NCBI GenBank assembly: GCA_965365465.1
Contig: CBDUBU010000244.1
Location: 1 to 6,325, forward strand
Reading direction: 5' to 3'
Origin: CBDUBU01 sp965365465
GTDB lineage: Bacteria > Bacteroidota > Rhodothermia > Rhodothermales > DASSAV01
DNA length: 6,325 nucleotides
Shown: positions 1 through 6,325 of the stretch, piece by piece
Numbering within the stretch: position 1 is the first letter of the stretch
How the letters are laid out: each line of letters begins with the position of its first letter
The notes under the pieces: generated by a model
The model's input: only the letters and a program-made list of their open reading frames with translations
Told to the model about the DNA's origin: nothing
The model's database searches: none
Position numbers and translations under genes: made by a program

Positions 1-718
1 GGCCGTCGACTACCTCTGTAGCCCACTCGACGCGGGAGAAGTTGACGCGCCACTGCTCGCCGGGCTCGGGGCGGCGGCGCTCGGGCGCGGCCTCGCGGAG
101 TACGCGCCACGGCAGCGCCGCCTCAACGGTCCACCCGGCATCGCGGTCTCCCGGCTGGTTAAGGGAACCGTCGACGGAGACGCCAACGCCCAGTCCGGTG
201 ATGTCCCAGGCATCGATGGGCAGGCCGCCGTCGCGGTAAGGCTTCAGGAGCATCAGGTCCCACATGGTTCCCAGTGCGTTGACCTCGAATTCGTAGTAGG
301 CGTGCGTATCGCCGTCGGGGTCGATAAAAATCTCGAAATCGTTGTCGTAAAAAATGACGGTGTCGCGCCGGGTAAGTGTAGCCCAGACATCGGGTTCCTC
401 CATGACAGCGGCGACGTAGAAGTAGTCGTCGTCCCATAGCATCTTGACCCGTGTGCGGAAGCGGGGCGCAGGGCGTGCATCACCTTCGATGTCAACAAAC
501 CAGTCGGTCCACGGAGCCGCTTCCCAGGCAGCCTCGTCGAGCCGGCCATCGGCGGAGAGGGGTGTTTCTGTCTGAAAGCAAAGGTAACGACGAGGCTCGA
601 ACGGCGCGCGTTCGTCGCCGGTGGGCTGTGCCGTCGCAGCTGCTGCCGGCCGAAGGATAAGCAGGGCCAGGAGCCGGAGACAATGCATGGGCGGGTGCTT
701 ATAAACCGGGCCGTTCAT
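1..718 (-). CDS. Exported CBM9-like (DOMON-fold) carbohydrate-binding-type protein, C-terminus cut by window edge
   Basis: The frame is open for 239 codons from ATG 718-716 to the left edge, so the C-terminus is missing. Relatives as I recall them are about 350 residues. A signal peptide is visible: a hydrophobic core around LRLLALLIL (residues 14-22) with a likely cleavage after ATA (28-30). The mature part follows the CBM9-like/DOMON pattern. It has an opening strand with DGRLDEAAW (57-65), an exposed-strand block KMLWDDDYFYVAA (93-105), an acidic block FYDNDFEIFIDPDGD with YYEFEVN after it, and WRVNFSRVEW near the visible end. Such proteins are exported and presumed to bind glycans, but the ligand is unknown. 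The ATG overlaps the TGA of the upstream isomerase gene, which suggests coupled translation. A second ATG at 688-686 (Met11) also gives a good signal peptide and could be the true start. The family call is firm; the function is inferred. Confidence 0.85.
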   Translation of the reverse strand, partial: MNGPVYKHPPMHCLRLLALLILRPAAAATAQPTGDERAPFEPRRYLCFQTETPLSADGRLDEAAWEAAPWTDWFVDIEGDARPAPRFRTRVKMLWDDDYFYVAAVMEEPDVWATLTRRDTVIFYDNDFEIFIDPDGDTHAYYEFEVNALGTMWDLMLLKPYRDGGLPIDAWDITGLGVGVSVDGSLNQPGDRDAGWTVEAALPWRVLREAAPERRRPEPGEQWRVNFSRVEWATEVVDG

Positions 719-1647
719 GCTGATCCGAATGCCTCGCGCAGCAGCGTGAAGCTCTGGGGAAGCGCCGTCTCGGCAGGCGCCGTGCCCTCGTATTCGAGCG
801 ACACGTAGCCCTCGAAGCCATGCTCGCGCATGATGCGTGCGATGCGGCCGTAGTCGAGGTCGAGCGTGTACCACTTTCCCCCGCCGTAATAGGTCTTGGC
901 TTGCAGCAGGATCGTGTAGGGAGCCAGCAGGGCGAGCCGGTCGTAAGGATCCTCCAGGAAGTTGCCCGTGTCGAGCGTCACCCGGAGCCAGGGCGAGTCC
1001 AGGGCTTCGACGATGCGCAGGACGCCTTCCGGTGTGCGGCCCAGCCCCCAGTGATTCTCCAGCCCGAGCACGACGCCCTGCGCGGCGGCCTGCGGCAGGC
1101 ACTGCCCGATGGCGTCTATGACCCACCCGAAGGCCTCGTCGTCGGTGTAGCCTTCCAGCGGAGGCTCGATGCCCCGATTAGCCATCAGATCGTCGAACGA
1201 TGCCGTCGTGCCCCACCGCCCCGTGTTGATGCGCATCGTGGGAATGCCGAGGCGATAGGCAAGGTCGATCTGGTGCAGGGTCCGCTCGACATTCTCCTGT
1301 CGCACGGCAGGATCAGGCGAAACGAAACCCTGGTGCGTCGAGAACCCCATCAGGTCCAGCCCCTGGGTGAAGGCGCGGCGTTTGAGATTTTGCAGATACG
1401 CATCGTCCTCGGAGGTCATCTGCATATGCAGGATTTCGACGCCATCGAAACCAAGCGCGGCAGCCCGGTCGATGCAATCTTCGATGGGTGTCTCTTCCTT
1501 CGGCCCGTTGAAGCGCCAGAACGAATAGGTCGAGACGCCCAGACGGTTGCCGCGACGGGTTGGGGGCGCCGCAGTCGCATGGCGCAGGGGGGCGAGTGCG
1601 CCCGCACCGGCAAGGGTGCTGCAGGAGAGAAAGTCGCGTCGGTTCAT
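715..1647 (-). CDS. Tat-exported sugar phosphate isomerase/epimerase-like TIM-barrel protein
   Basis: This 310-residue protein belongs to the xylose isomerase-like TIM barrel family (AP_endonuc_2 superfamily). The N-terminus NRRDFLSCSTLAGAGAL carries a twin-arginine motif and a hydrophobic stretch ending near ATAA (24-27), so export of a folded, cofactor-loaded protein to the periplasm is likely. Barrel motifs appear in order: LGVSTYSFWRFNG (36-48), GFDGVEILHMQ (66-76), GLENHWG (195-201), VTLDTGNF (223-230), LLQAKTYYGGGKWY (247-260) and YVSLEYEG (281-288). By comparison with IolI and tagatose epimerases, E197, D226 and E285 fit three metal ligands; the usual histidine of the HxKD strand appears to be Q249. 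Some family members isomerise or epimerise sugars, but the substrate here cannot be read from sequence. No Shine-Dalgarno is visible before ATG 1647-1645; that start is chosen because the RR motif follows at once. Its TGA overlaps the next gene's ATG. Confidence 0.9.
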   Translation of the reverse strand: MNRRDFLSCSTLAGAGALAPLRHATAAPPTRRGNRLGVSTYSFWRFNGPKEETPIEDCIDRAAALGFDGVEILHMQMTSEDDAYLQNLKRRAFTQGLDLMGFSTHQGFVSPDPAVRQENVERTLHQIDLAYRLGIPTMRINTGRWGTTASFDDLMANRGIEPPLEGYTDDEAFGWVIDAIGQCLPQAAAQGVVLGLENHWGLGRTPEGVLRIVEALDSPWLRVTLDTGNFLEDPYDRLALLAPYTILLQAKTYYGGGKWYTLDLDYGRIARIMREHGFEGYVSLEYEGTAPAETALPQSFTLLREAFGSA

Positions 1648-1795
1648 GAGCGTCGGGGGTATGGTTTGGCAGGGTGTTTAGGTCTCATCTACCAGCCGTC
1701 TACAGGTCGAAGTAGATCCCTGGCTCTGCCGCATCGGCGCAGTTAGCAGGGATGCTTTCGGGCGGCGCGTCCCCGCCAGGCTGGCAGACTTCCGG

Positions 1796-1830
1796 ATATT
1801 AGTAAAAATTAACGAAATCTGTACTGATAT
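1796..1830. repeat. Inverted repeat ATATTAGTA / TACTGATAT
   Basis: The arms lie at 1796-1804 and 1822-1830 and match at eight of nine positions around a 17-bp AT-rich spacer. The single mismatch would be a U-G wobble if transcribed rightward. Arm centres are 26 bp apart, about two and a half helical turns. It sits about 150 bp upstream of the isomerase start and could be an operator or a weak stem-loop; chance is not excluded in this AT-rich patch. Confidence 0.3.
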
Positions 1831-2003
1831 GTCGGCCGGGATGGCGTCGTCAGAAAAGCGGGACTTCCGAAGAGTACAGGCATCAGGCTGAAATATGGCT
1901 GCTAAGCCTGTTACAGCTTTCGGTTGGCCTTTTTTGTCTGTTTGAGACCAGAGATCGGGAGATGATAGTCTTCGCTTCGGCGGCATGATGGCGCTTCGTT
2001 TTA

Positions 2004-2031
2004 TTGTATATCTTACCTTGCCTGCTATACC
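2004..2031 (+). promoter_or_regulatory. Candidate promoter for the DUF5916 gene
   Basis: A -35-like TTGTAT (2004-2009) and a -10-like TATACC (2026-2031) are separated by 16 bp in an AT-rich patch. Transcription would begin near 2038-2040 and leave a leader of about 55 nt before ATG 2094. An overlapping TACCTTG (2014-2020) partly resembles the Bacteroidota TAnnTTTG element, so the exact box is uncertain. Confidence 0.3.
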
Positions 2032-2033
2032 CG

Positions 2034-2044
2034 GTGCGTCGCAC
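2034..2044. repeat. Short perfect palindrome GTGCG-T-CGCAC
   Basis: Two perfect 5-bp arms flank a single central T. The element lies 3 to 13 bp downstream of the candidate -10 box, at the expected transcription start of the DUF5916 gene. That position would suit a repressor site, but an 11-bp dyad can arise by chance in GC-rich DNA. Confidence 0.25.
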
Positions 2045-2093
2045 GAAAGGGTCGCGGTCGTTGCTCGTCGAAAGCTGTCCATAAAGCTGCAAA

Positions 2094-4874
2094 ATGCGTA
2101 CAGTTGCCCCCGGAAACCCATGTAAATTCGCATGGCGCCTGCTCATGCTGGCCTGGCTCGTCACGGCGGGACCGGGGTGGGCCCAGGATAACGACGTTCA
2201 ACCAAGCGCACCGACTGCACGGGCCGTGCCGGTGCAGAGCGCGATCCGGCTGGACGGACGGCTCGATGAGGGTGTATGGGCATCGGCCTTTCCGGTCTCC
2301 CGGTTTACGCAGCTTGACCCCCACGAAGGGCAGCCGGTCAGCGAGCGCACGGAGGTTTACTTTCTCTATGATGCCGAGGCCCTCTACGTCGGTGCCCGCC
2401 TGTATGATAGCGGCCCGGTCTCCAGTCGCCTCGCTCGCCGGGATGCCCTTGTCGAGGACTCCGACTGGCTTATGGTAGCGCTGGACAGCTACTACGACCA
2501 TCTGACCGCCTACCGCTTCTCGGTAAATCCGGATGGCGTGCGCCGGGACGAGGTGTTCACGAGCGGCGGGAACCGGGCCGGCAATGCGTCATCCGCCGGA
2601 GGGGTCGTGGAGCGCGGCGGCGAGGCCGACCGAAGCTGGGATCCGGTCTGGGCTGCTGCCGCGACGGTAACCGACTCCGGCTGGGTTGCCGAGATGCGCA
2701 TTCCCTTCGGACAACTCCGTTTCAGCCCCTCGCAGGTCCAGACCTGGGGCTTGCAGTTGGAGCGTCGTATCGCACGGAAGCAGGAGCAGGCGCTCTTCGC
2801 GTTTACTCCCAAAGATCAGCCTGCCGGCGTAGCCCTCTACGGGCGGCTGGAAGGGATTCAGGGAATTGAGGCCGCCCGCCCGATAGAGATTCTCCCTTAC
2901 ACGCTGGGCAGGATGCTGCTCCGACCGCTGGTGGCGCAGAACCCGATCGTTGCCTTTCCCGATCCCTTCCGGGATCGCGCCGATTTCAACGGCGGGGTAG
3001 GAGCCGATGTCAAGTATCGCCTCTCGTCCAACCTCACTCTCGACGCAACCCTGAACCCGGATTTCGGACAGGTGGAACTCGACCCGGCAGTGGTGAACCT
3101 GACGGCGTTCGAGACCCGGTTTGACGAGAAACGCCCTTTTTTCGTAGAGGGTGCGGACATCCTGCGCTTCGGGACGAGTGTTCAGGGAAATCCGGAGGGC
3201 GGCCCTCCGCAGTTGGTCTACTCACGGCGCATCGGGCGGGCGCCCCAACTGGAGGCGCCGCGCGAGATGGCCTACACCTACGCGCCGGAGGTCTCGACCA
3301 TTCTGGGCGCGGCGAAGCTGACCGGGCGGACGCCGGGCGGGTGGTCTGTCGGGTTTCTCGATGCCGTGACGGAGCATGAAAAGGCCCTGGTGATGGACAC
3401 CACCGGACGCCGGCGCGAGGTGGTCGTCGAGCCGTTTGCCAACTATCTCGCGGGGCGCGTGAAGCGCGACTTCAATGCCGGGCGGACCAGCGTCGGCGCC
3501 CTGGCAACAGCCGTCAACCGCCGCCTGGACCGCACAACCCGGACCAGCCCGCTGCGCGCTGCGGCTTACGTAGCGGGCATTGACTTCCGCACGGAGTCGG
3601 CTGATCGCGTCTGGTCCGTCTTCGGTTCTCTCTCCGCCAGTCATATCCGTGGCTCGACCCGGACCATCGCGGCGGCGCAACGGGCGAGCGCACGCTATTT
3701 CCAGCGCCCGGATGCGCGTCACCTGACGTTCGATCCGGAGGCTGCTTCTCTTTCCGGTTACCGGGCGCAGATCGACGGCGGCAAGCGGGCGGGCACGTGG
3801 ATCTGGAACGTCGCCCTCACCGCGACAAGCCCGGGATACGAGATCAATGACATGGGCTTCCAACTCAACGCCGACCGGATCATGGTCGATCCAAACGTCA
3901 CCTATGAGGAGAACCAGCCGGGGCCGGTATTCCGGCGATGGAGCCTGCGGTTCGGGCCGGACTTCGACTTTAACTACGGCGGTAACCTCATCCGCTACAT
4001 TCCGATGCTCACCTTCAATGCGCAGTTACTCAACTACTGGACGGGCAGCCTGCGCTACAACTACATCGGCCCGATTTCAAGCGATCGCCTGACCCGAGGG
4101 GGGCCGCTTACCAGGCTTCCGGACGGTCACCTCGTCGGCCTCACGCTCAACAGCGACCCGCGCCGGCAGGTCACGCTCTCCGGCGGCCTGACCTACACCC
4201 GCGATCAGGCCGGGATGGATCAGACAGCCCTGAACCTGAACCTGGGTTTCAAACCGGCCCCCAGTTGGGAAATACAAGTCGGCCCAAACCTCAACGCCGT
4301 GTATCTTCCGGCGCAGTACGTGACGACGGTCGCCGACCCGACGGCAACGCAGACCTATGGGAGTCGGTATGTCTTTGCGCCGCTCGACCAGACGACGCTG
4401 GGCATCGACCTGCGCTTGAACATCGTCTTCACGCCGGGCCTCTCCCTGCAATTCTATGCGCAGCCCTTCTTCTCAAACAACCGCTTCGGCGCGCTGAAAG
4501 AACTGCGAGCGCCGCGCACGTTCGATTTTCTGGAATATGGCACGGATGTGGGCATCGTCATGCACGATGCGGGCGCGAAGCGCCTGATCGATCCCGACGC
4601 GGAGGGTCCTGCCAGACCCTTCCGCGTCGATAGCCGCGACTTCCACCTGAACGCGCTGCGCAGCAACCTGGTGTTGCGCTGGGAGTGGCGATCCGGAAGC
4701 ACCTTCTATCTGGTATGGCAGCAAGACCGCACCGACCGCCTCAACGCAGCCGACGCGGAACTGATAGGCCGCGATCTCGGCGCGTTTGCCCTTCGAGAAT
4801 CCGTGCAGGACCTGTTCAGGCGTCGTCCGGTCAACGTGCTTCTTTTCAAGATAAGCTACTGGCTCAACCGATAG
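2094..4874 (+). CDS. DUF5916 outer-membrane protein with N-terminal CBM9-like domain
   Basis: This is a 926-residue secreted protein. The signal peptide has basic residues at K11 and R15, a core around LLMLAWLVTAG (16-26) and likely cleavage after GWA (28-30). A CBM9-like domain follows at about 42-245, with RLDGRLDEGVW (52-62), YVGARLYD (98-105), RFSVNPDG (141-148) and MRIPFGQLRF (201-210). From about 265 the DUF5916 region begins, marked by the family signature NPDFGQVELDP (321-331), EKRPFFVEG (345-353) and YSRRIGRAP (376-384). The rest alternates short amphipathic strands with aromatic and polar turns, as in an outer-membrane beta-barrel, and ends LLFKISYWLNR. The family's role is not established; carbohydrate sensing or transport at the outer membrane is inferred from the CBM9-like part. 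The start is the first ATG before the signal peptide; no Shine-Dalgarno is visible. The gene is divergent from the isomerase operon and looks intact. Confidence 0.92.
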   Translation: MRTVAPGNPCKFAWRLLMLAWLVTAGPGWAQDNDVQPSAPTARAVPVQSAIRLDGRLDEGVWASAFPVSRFTQLDPHEGQPVSERTEVYFLYDAEALYVGARLYDSGPVSSRLARRDALVEDSDWLMVALDSYYDHLTAYRFSVNPDGVRRDEVFTSGGNRAGNASSAGGVVERGGEADRSWDPVWAAAATVTDSGWVAEMRIPFGQLRFSPSQVQTWGLQLERRIARKQEQALFAFTPKDQPAGVALYGRLEGIQGIEAARPIEILPYTLGRMLLRPLVAQNPIVAFPDPFRDRADFNGGVGADVKYRLSSNLTLDATLNPDFGQVELDPAVVNLTAFETRFDEKRPFFVEGADILRFGTSVQGNPEGGPPQLVYSRRIGRAPQLEAPREMAYTYAPEVSTILGAAKLTGRTPGGWSVGFLDAVTEHEKALVMDTTGRRREVVVEPFANYLAGRVKRDFNAGRTSVGALATAVNRRLDRTTRTSPLRAAAYVAGIDFRTESADRVWSVFGSLSASHIRGSTRTIAAAQRASARYFQRPDARHLTFDPEAASLSGYRAQIDGGKRAGTWIWNVALTATSPGYEINDMGFQLNADRIMVDPNVTYEENQPGPVFRRWSLRFGPDFDFNYGGNLIRYIPMLTFNAQLLNYWTGSLRYNYIGPISSDRLTRGGPLTRLPDGHLVGLTLNSDPRRQVTLSGGLTYTRDQAGMDQTALNLNLGFKPAPSWEIQVGPNLNAVYLPAQYVTTVADPTATQTYGSRYVFAPLDQTTLGIDLRLNIVFTPGLSLQFYAQPFFSNNRFGALKELRAPRTFDFLEYGTDVGIVMHDAGAKRLIDPDAEGPARPFRVDSRDFHLNALRSNLVLRWEWRSGSTFYLVWQQDRTDRLNAADAELIGRDLGAFALRESVQDLFRRRPVNVLLFKISYWLNR

Positions 4875-4922
4875 AGGGGATGAGCTGAATGAAGCCTCTG
4901 CTTTCCAGGAACCTGAAAGGAA

Positions 4923-4950
4923 TTTAAGGAGCGCTTAAGGAGCTTTTAAG
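4923..4950 (+). promoter_or_regulatory. Triple TTAAG direct repeat with 11-bp period, candidate response-regulator operator for copB
   Basis: TTAAG occurs at 4924-4928, 4935-4939 and 4946-4950, exactly 11 bp apart. The first two copies are longer and identical (TTAAGGAGC, 4924-4932 and 4935-4943). Tandem half-sites with 11-bp phasing are typical of OmpR/PhoB-family response regulators. The array sits about 135-160 bp upstream of the copB start and just upstream of a possible -7/-10 element. No regulator gene is in the window, so its identity is unknown; metal-sensing systems of the CusR/CopR type are one possibility. Confidence 0.45.
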
Positions 4951-4966
4951 TTTGGACCCCGTACGT

Positions 4967-4974
4967 TAGGCTTG
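4967..4974 (+). promoter_or_regulatory. Candidate -7 element TAGGCTTG for copB
   Basis: TAGGCTTG matches the Bacteroidota -7 consensus TAnnTTTG at all but one position. It begins 17 bp after the last TTAAG unit, so a bound activator would replace the -33 contact; the TTTG at 4951-4954 is too close to be a normal -33 box. A competing -10-like TATGAT lies at 5010-5015, but its only good upstream partner, TTGACG at 4980-4985, is 24 bp away, which is too far for a standard promoter. Confidence 0.25.
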
Positions 4975-5084
4975 ATTCGTTGACGATCCATACTGCCTTC
5001 TGCTCCTCTTATGATTGCTGCGCCGTGGCATTCGCTATGAGCGGGCGCCGCTGCTGATGGAATCACCTCAAACGAGTTCTATCC

Positions 5085-6325
5085 ATGAATCATCCTGAAG
5101 GCGACAGGCAACCGCCGCGTGCGGCGCAGGGCGGAGTCCACGCGCGTCATCATGCTCCGATGCACGAGCATGACCTCCACGATCCGGTTCCGTCGGACGA
5201 AAAACCGGGACTGGAGCAACAGGAACTGCGCGATGCCGCCGGGGAGGGGCCGCACGGCAGTCATGCCGATGGGCGCGAAGGCCCGGTAGAGCAGGGGAGG
5301 CATCAACACCACTACGGCCACACACCGGGACACGGCGAGGCCGGCCACGACCATCACGCCATGATGGTCGAGGACTTCAAGAGGCGGTTATGGGTCTCGC
5401 TCGTCCTTACGATTCCCATTCTGGCGCTTTCTCCCATGATTCAGGGCTTTCTGGGGATCGAAACAGCACTCCGCTTTCCGGGCGACCTATATGTACTCTG
5501 GGCGCTCTCGTCGGTCGTCTTTTTCTACGGCGGCTGGCCGTTTCTGAAAGGAATCTATCAGGAACTGAAGGGCCTGCGACCGGGAATGATGACGCTCATC
5601 TCCGTTGCCATCGCCACGGCTTACCTCTACTCCAGCGCCGTCGTTTTCGGGCTGGCAGGCAAGATCTTCTTCTGGGAGCTTGCCACGCTGATCGACGTGA
5701 TGCTGCTGGGCCACTGGATCGAGATGAAATCCGTCATGGGAGCCTCAAAGGCACTGGAGGAACTGGCCCGGCTGATGCCGGGCGAGGCCCACAAGATCCA
5801 GCCGGACGGCAGCGTCGTGGACGTGCCACTCAATCAGCTTCACGGCGGCGACCATGTGCTCGTCAAGCCGGGCGAGAAAATCCCGGCCGACGGCGAGGTC
5901 GTCAAGGGGCAAACGTCGGTTAACGAGGCCATGCTCACAGGCGAGTCGGCGCCGGTCCTCAAGGAAACAGGGAACCAGGTCATTGGCGGCGCGATCAACG
6001 GCGAAGGCTCGATCACAGTCGAGGTGCAAAAGACCGGCGCCGAGAGCTTCCTCTCGCAGGTGATCGACCTCGTACGGCAGGCGCAGGAGTCGAAGTCAAA
6101 GACGCAGGACCTGGCGAACCGGGCCGCCTTATGGCTGACGATCGTGGCGCTTGGCGGCGGGGCTGTCACGCTCTTCGTCTGGCTCGTCGTCATGGGGCAG
6201 CCCTTCGACTTCGCGCTTGAGCGCATGGTAACGGTGATGGTGATTGCCTGCCCGCACGCGCTCGGGTTGGCCGTGCCGCTGGTGGTAGCCGTTTCGACCG
6301 CGCTGGCTGCGGGCAATGGCCTGCT
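5085..6325 (+). CDS. copB: CopB-type P1B copper-translocating ATPase with His-rich N-terminus, 3' end cut by window edge
   Basis: An open frame of 413 complete codons runs off the right edge. Residues 1-95 hold 17 histidines in clusters such as HQHHYGH (73-79) and HDHH (88-91), with no CxxC heavy-metal domain. Membrane segments follow at about 101-121, 137-152, 168-190, 194-212, 347-370 and 378-405. The actuator domain carries GEKIPADGEV (263-272) and the dephosphorylation motif TGES (285-288). Segment six carries CPH (389-391), which with the His-rich N-terminus marks the P1B-3 subgroup typified by CopB of Archaeoglobus fulgidus and Enterococcus hirae. That subgroup exports Cu(II) and/or Cu(I), sometimes Ag(I), across the inner membrane. 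The phosphorylation (DKTGT) and nucleotide-binding domains lie beyond the window. ATG 5085 is the first start after an in-frame stop at 5055; Met26 (ATG 5160) is an alternative. No Shine-Dalgarno is seen. Confidence 0.93.
   Translation, partial: MNHPEGDRQPPRAAQGGVHARHHAPMHEHDLHDPVPSDEKPGLEQQELRDAAGEGPHGSHADGREGPVEQGRHQHHYGHTPGHGEAGHDHHAMMVEDFKRRLWVSLVLTIPILALSPMIQGFLGIETALRFPGDLYVLWALSSVVFFYGGWPFLKGIYQELKGLRPGMMTLISVAIATAYLYSSAVVFGLAGKIFFWELATLIDVMLLGHWIEMKSVMGASKALEELARLMPGEAHKIQPDGSVVDVPLNQLHGGDHVLVKPGEKIPADGEVVKGQTSVNEAMLTGESAPVLKETGNQVIGGAINGEGSITVEVQKTGAESFLSQVIDLVRQAQESKSKTQDLANRAALWLTIVALGGGAVTLFVWLVVMGQPFDFALERMVTVMVIACPHALGLAVPLVVAVSTALAAGNGL

Larger units (their letters stand above)
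1648..2093. promoter_or_regulatory. Divergent intergenic region between the isomerase operon and the DUF5916 gene
   Basis: These 446 bp separate two divergent genes and should contain promoters for both. Two stretches are clearly richer in A/T than the flanking genes, roughly 1798-1830 and 1999-2015. The open frames here, including one of 151 codons on the minus strand, have low-complexity S/R/T-rich products and no recognisable motif, so I do not call a gene. No convincing promoter toward the isomerase was found. I saw no tRNA, riboswitch or strong terminator. Confidence 0.5.

Noticed and set aside
820..1746. A 308-codon plus-strand open frame antisense to the isomerase
   Set aside because: It is the mirror of a gene with clear family motifs and a Tat signal. 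Its own product has no domain-like pattern; long antisense frames are common in GC-rich genes.
1930..1949. T-run with GTCT/AGAC as a terminator
   Set aside because: The T-run precedes a 4-bp dyad instead of following a stable stem, and no gene ends there on the plus strand.
1678..2133. A 151-codon minus-strand open frame across the divergent intergenic region
   Set aside because: It overlaps the signal peptide of the DUF5916 gene, crosses the candidate promoter and encodes S/R/T-rich sequence with no recognisable motif.
3222..3863. A 213-codon minus-strand open frame inside the DUF5916 gene
   Set aside because: The R/P/G-rich product is typical of antisense translation of GC-rich DNA, and the plus-strand frame carries the conserved barrel signature.
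4901..4919. Possible terminator hairpin CTTTCC...GAAAG after the DUF5916 gene
   Set aside because: The stem is only 5-6 bp with a bulge, is not GC-rich and has no T-tract behind it. It may be chance.
4980..5015. TTGACG ... TATGAT as a standard sigma-70 promoter for copB
   Set aside because: Both boxes look good alone but the 24-bp spacer is too long even for MerR-type promoters (19-20 bp), and no dyad lies between them.
5390..5923. A 177-codon plus-strand open frame overlapping copB
   Set aside because: It is out of frame with the ATPase, whose TM segments and TGES motif cover the same bases; its product is R/G-rich with no motif.

Overview
The window is GC-rich and holds four protein-coding genes, two of them cut by the window edges. 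It most resembles a Rhodothermota/Bacteroidota-type chromosome. The grounds are a DUF5916-type outer-membrane protein with a CBM9-like domain, a second secreted CBM9-like protein, a Tat-exported sugar isomerase-like TIM barrel, and no convincing Shine-Dalgarno sequence before any of the three starts that lie outside another gene. This placement is an inference from gene content; Gemmatimonadota and Acidobacteriota also carry DUF5916 proteins.

Positions 1-1647 hold a minus-strand pair. The upstream gene (1647 to 715) encodes a Tat-signal sugar-phosphate isomerase/epimerase-like TIM-barrel protein. Its stop overlaps the start of the next gene in an ATGA, and that gene encodes an exported CBM9-like (DOMON-fold) protein that runs off the left edge. 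The pair looks like a small, translationally coupled operon for handling an extracytoplasmic sugar or glycan.

Positions 1648-2093 are a 446-bp divergent intergenic region with AT-rich patches, two small dyads and a plausible promoter toward the right. At 2094-4874 a long plus-strand gene encodes a 926-residue secreted protein: signal peptide, CBM9-like domain, then a large DUF5916 beta-barrel region. CBM9-like proteins therefore lie on both sides of the isomerase gene and divergent region, and both carry the signature DGRLDExxW near the N terminus of that domain.

After a 210-bp gap, the 5' two-fifths to three-fifths of a P1B-type metal ATPase (5085 to the right edge) reads as CopB-like: a 95-residue histidine-rich N-terminus with no CxxC domain, a TGES actuator motif and a CPH motif in the sixth membrane segment. 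The gap contains three TTAAG units spaced exactly 11 bp apart, the geometry expected of an OmpR/PhoB-family response-regulator site, and this suggests a metal- or stress-responsive promoter.

I found no RNA gene, CRISPR array, insertion sequence or phage element. Nothing here amounts to an undescribed multi-gene system; the best leads are the 11-bp-phased repeat before copB and the paired CBM9-like proteins around the isomerase.
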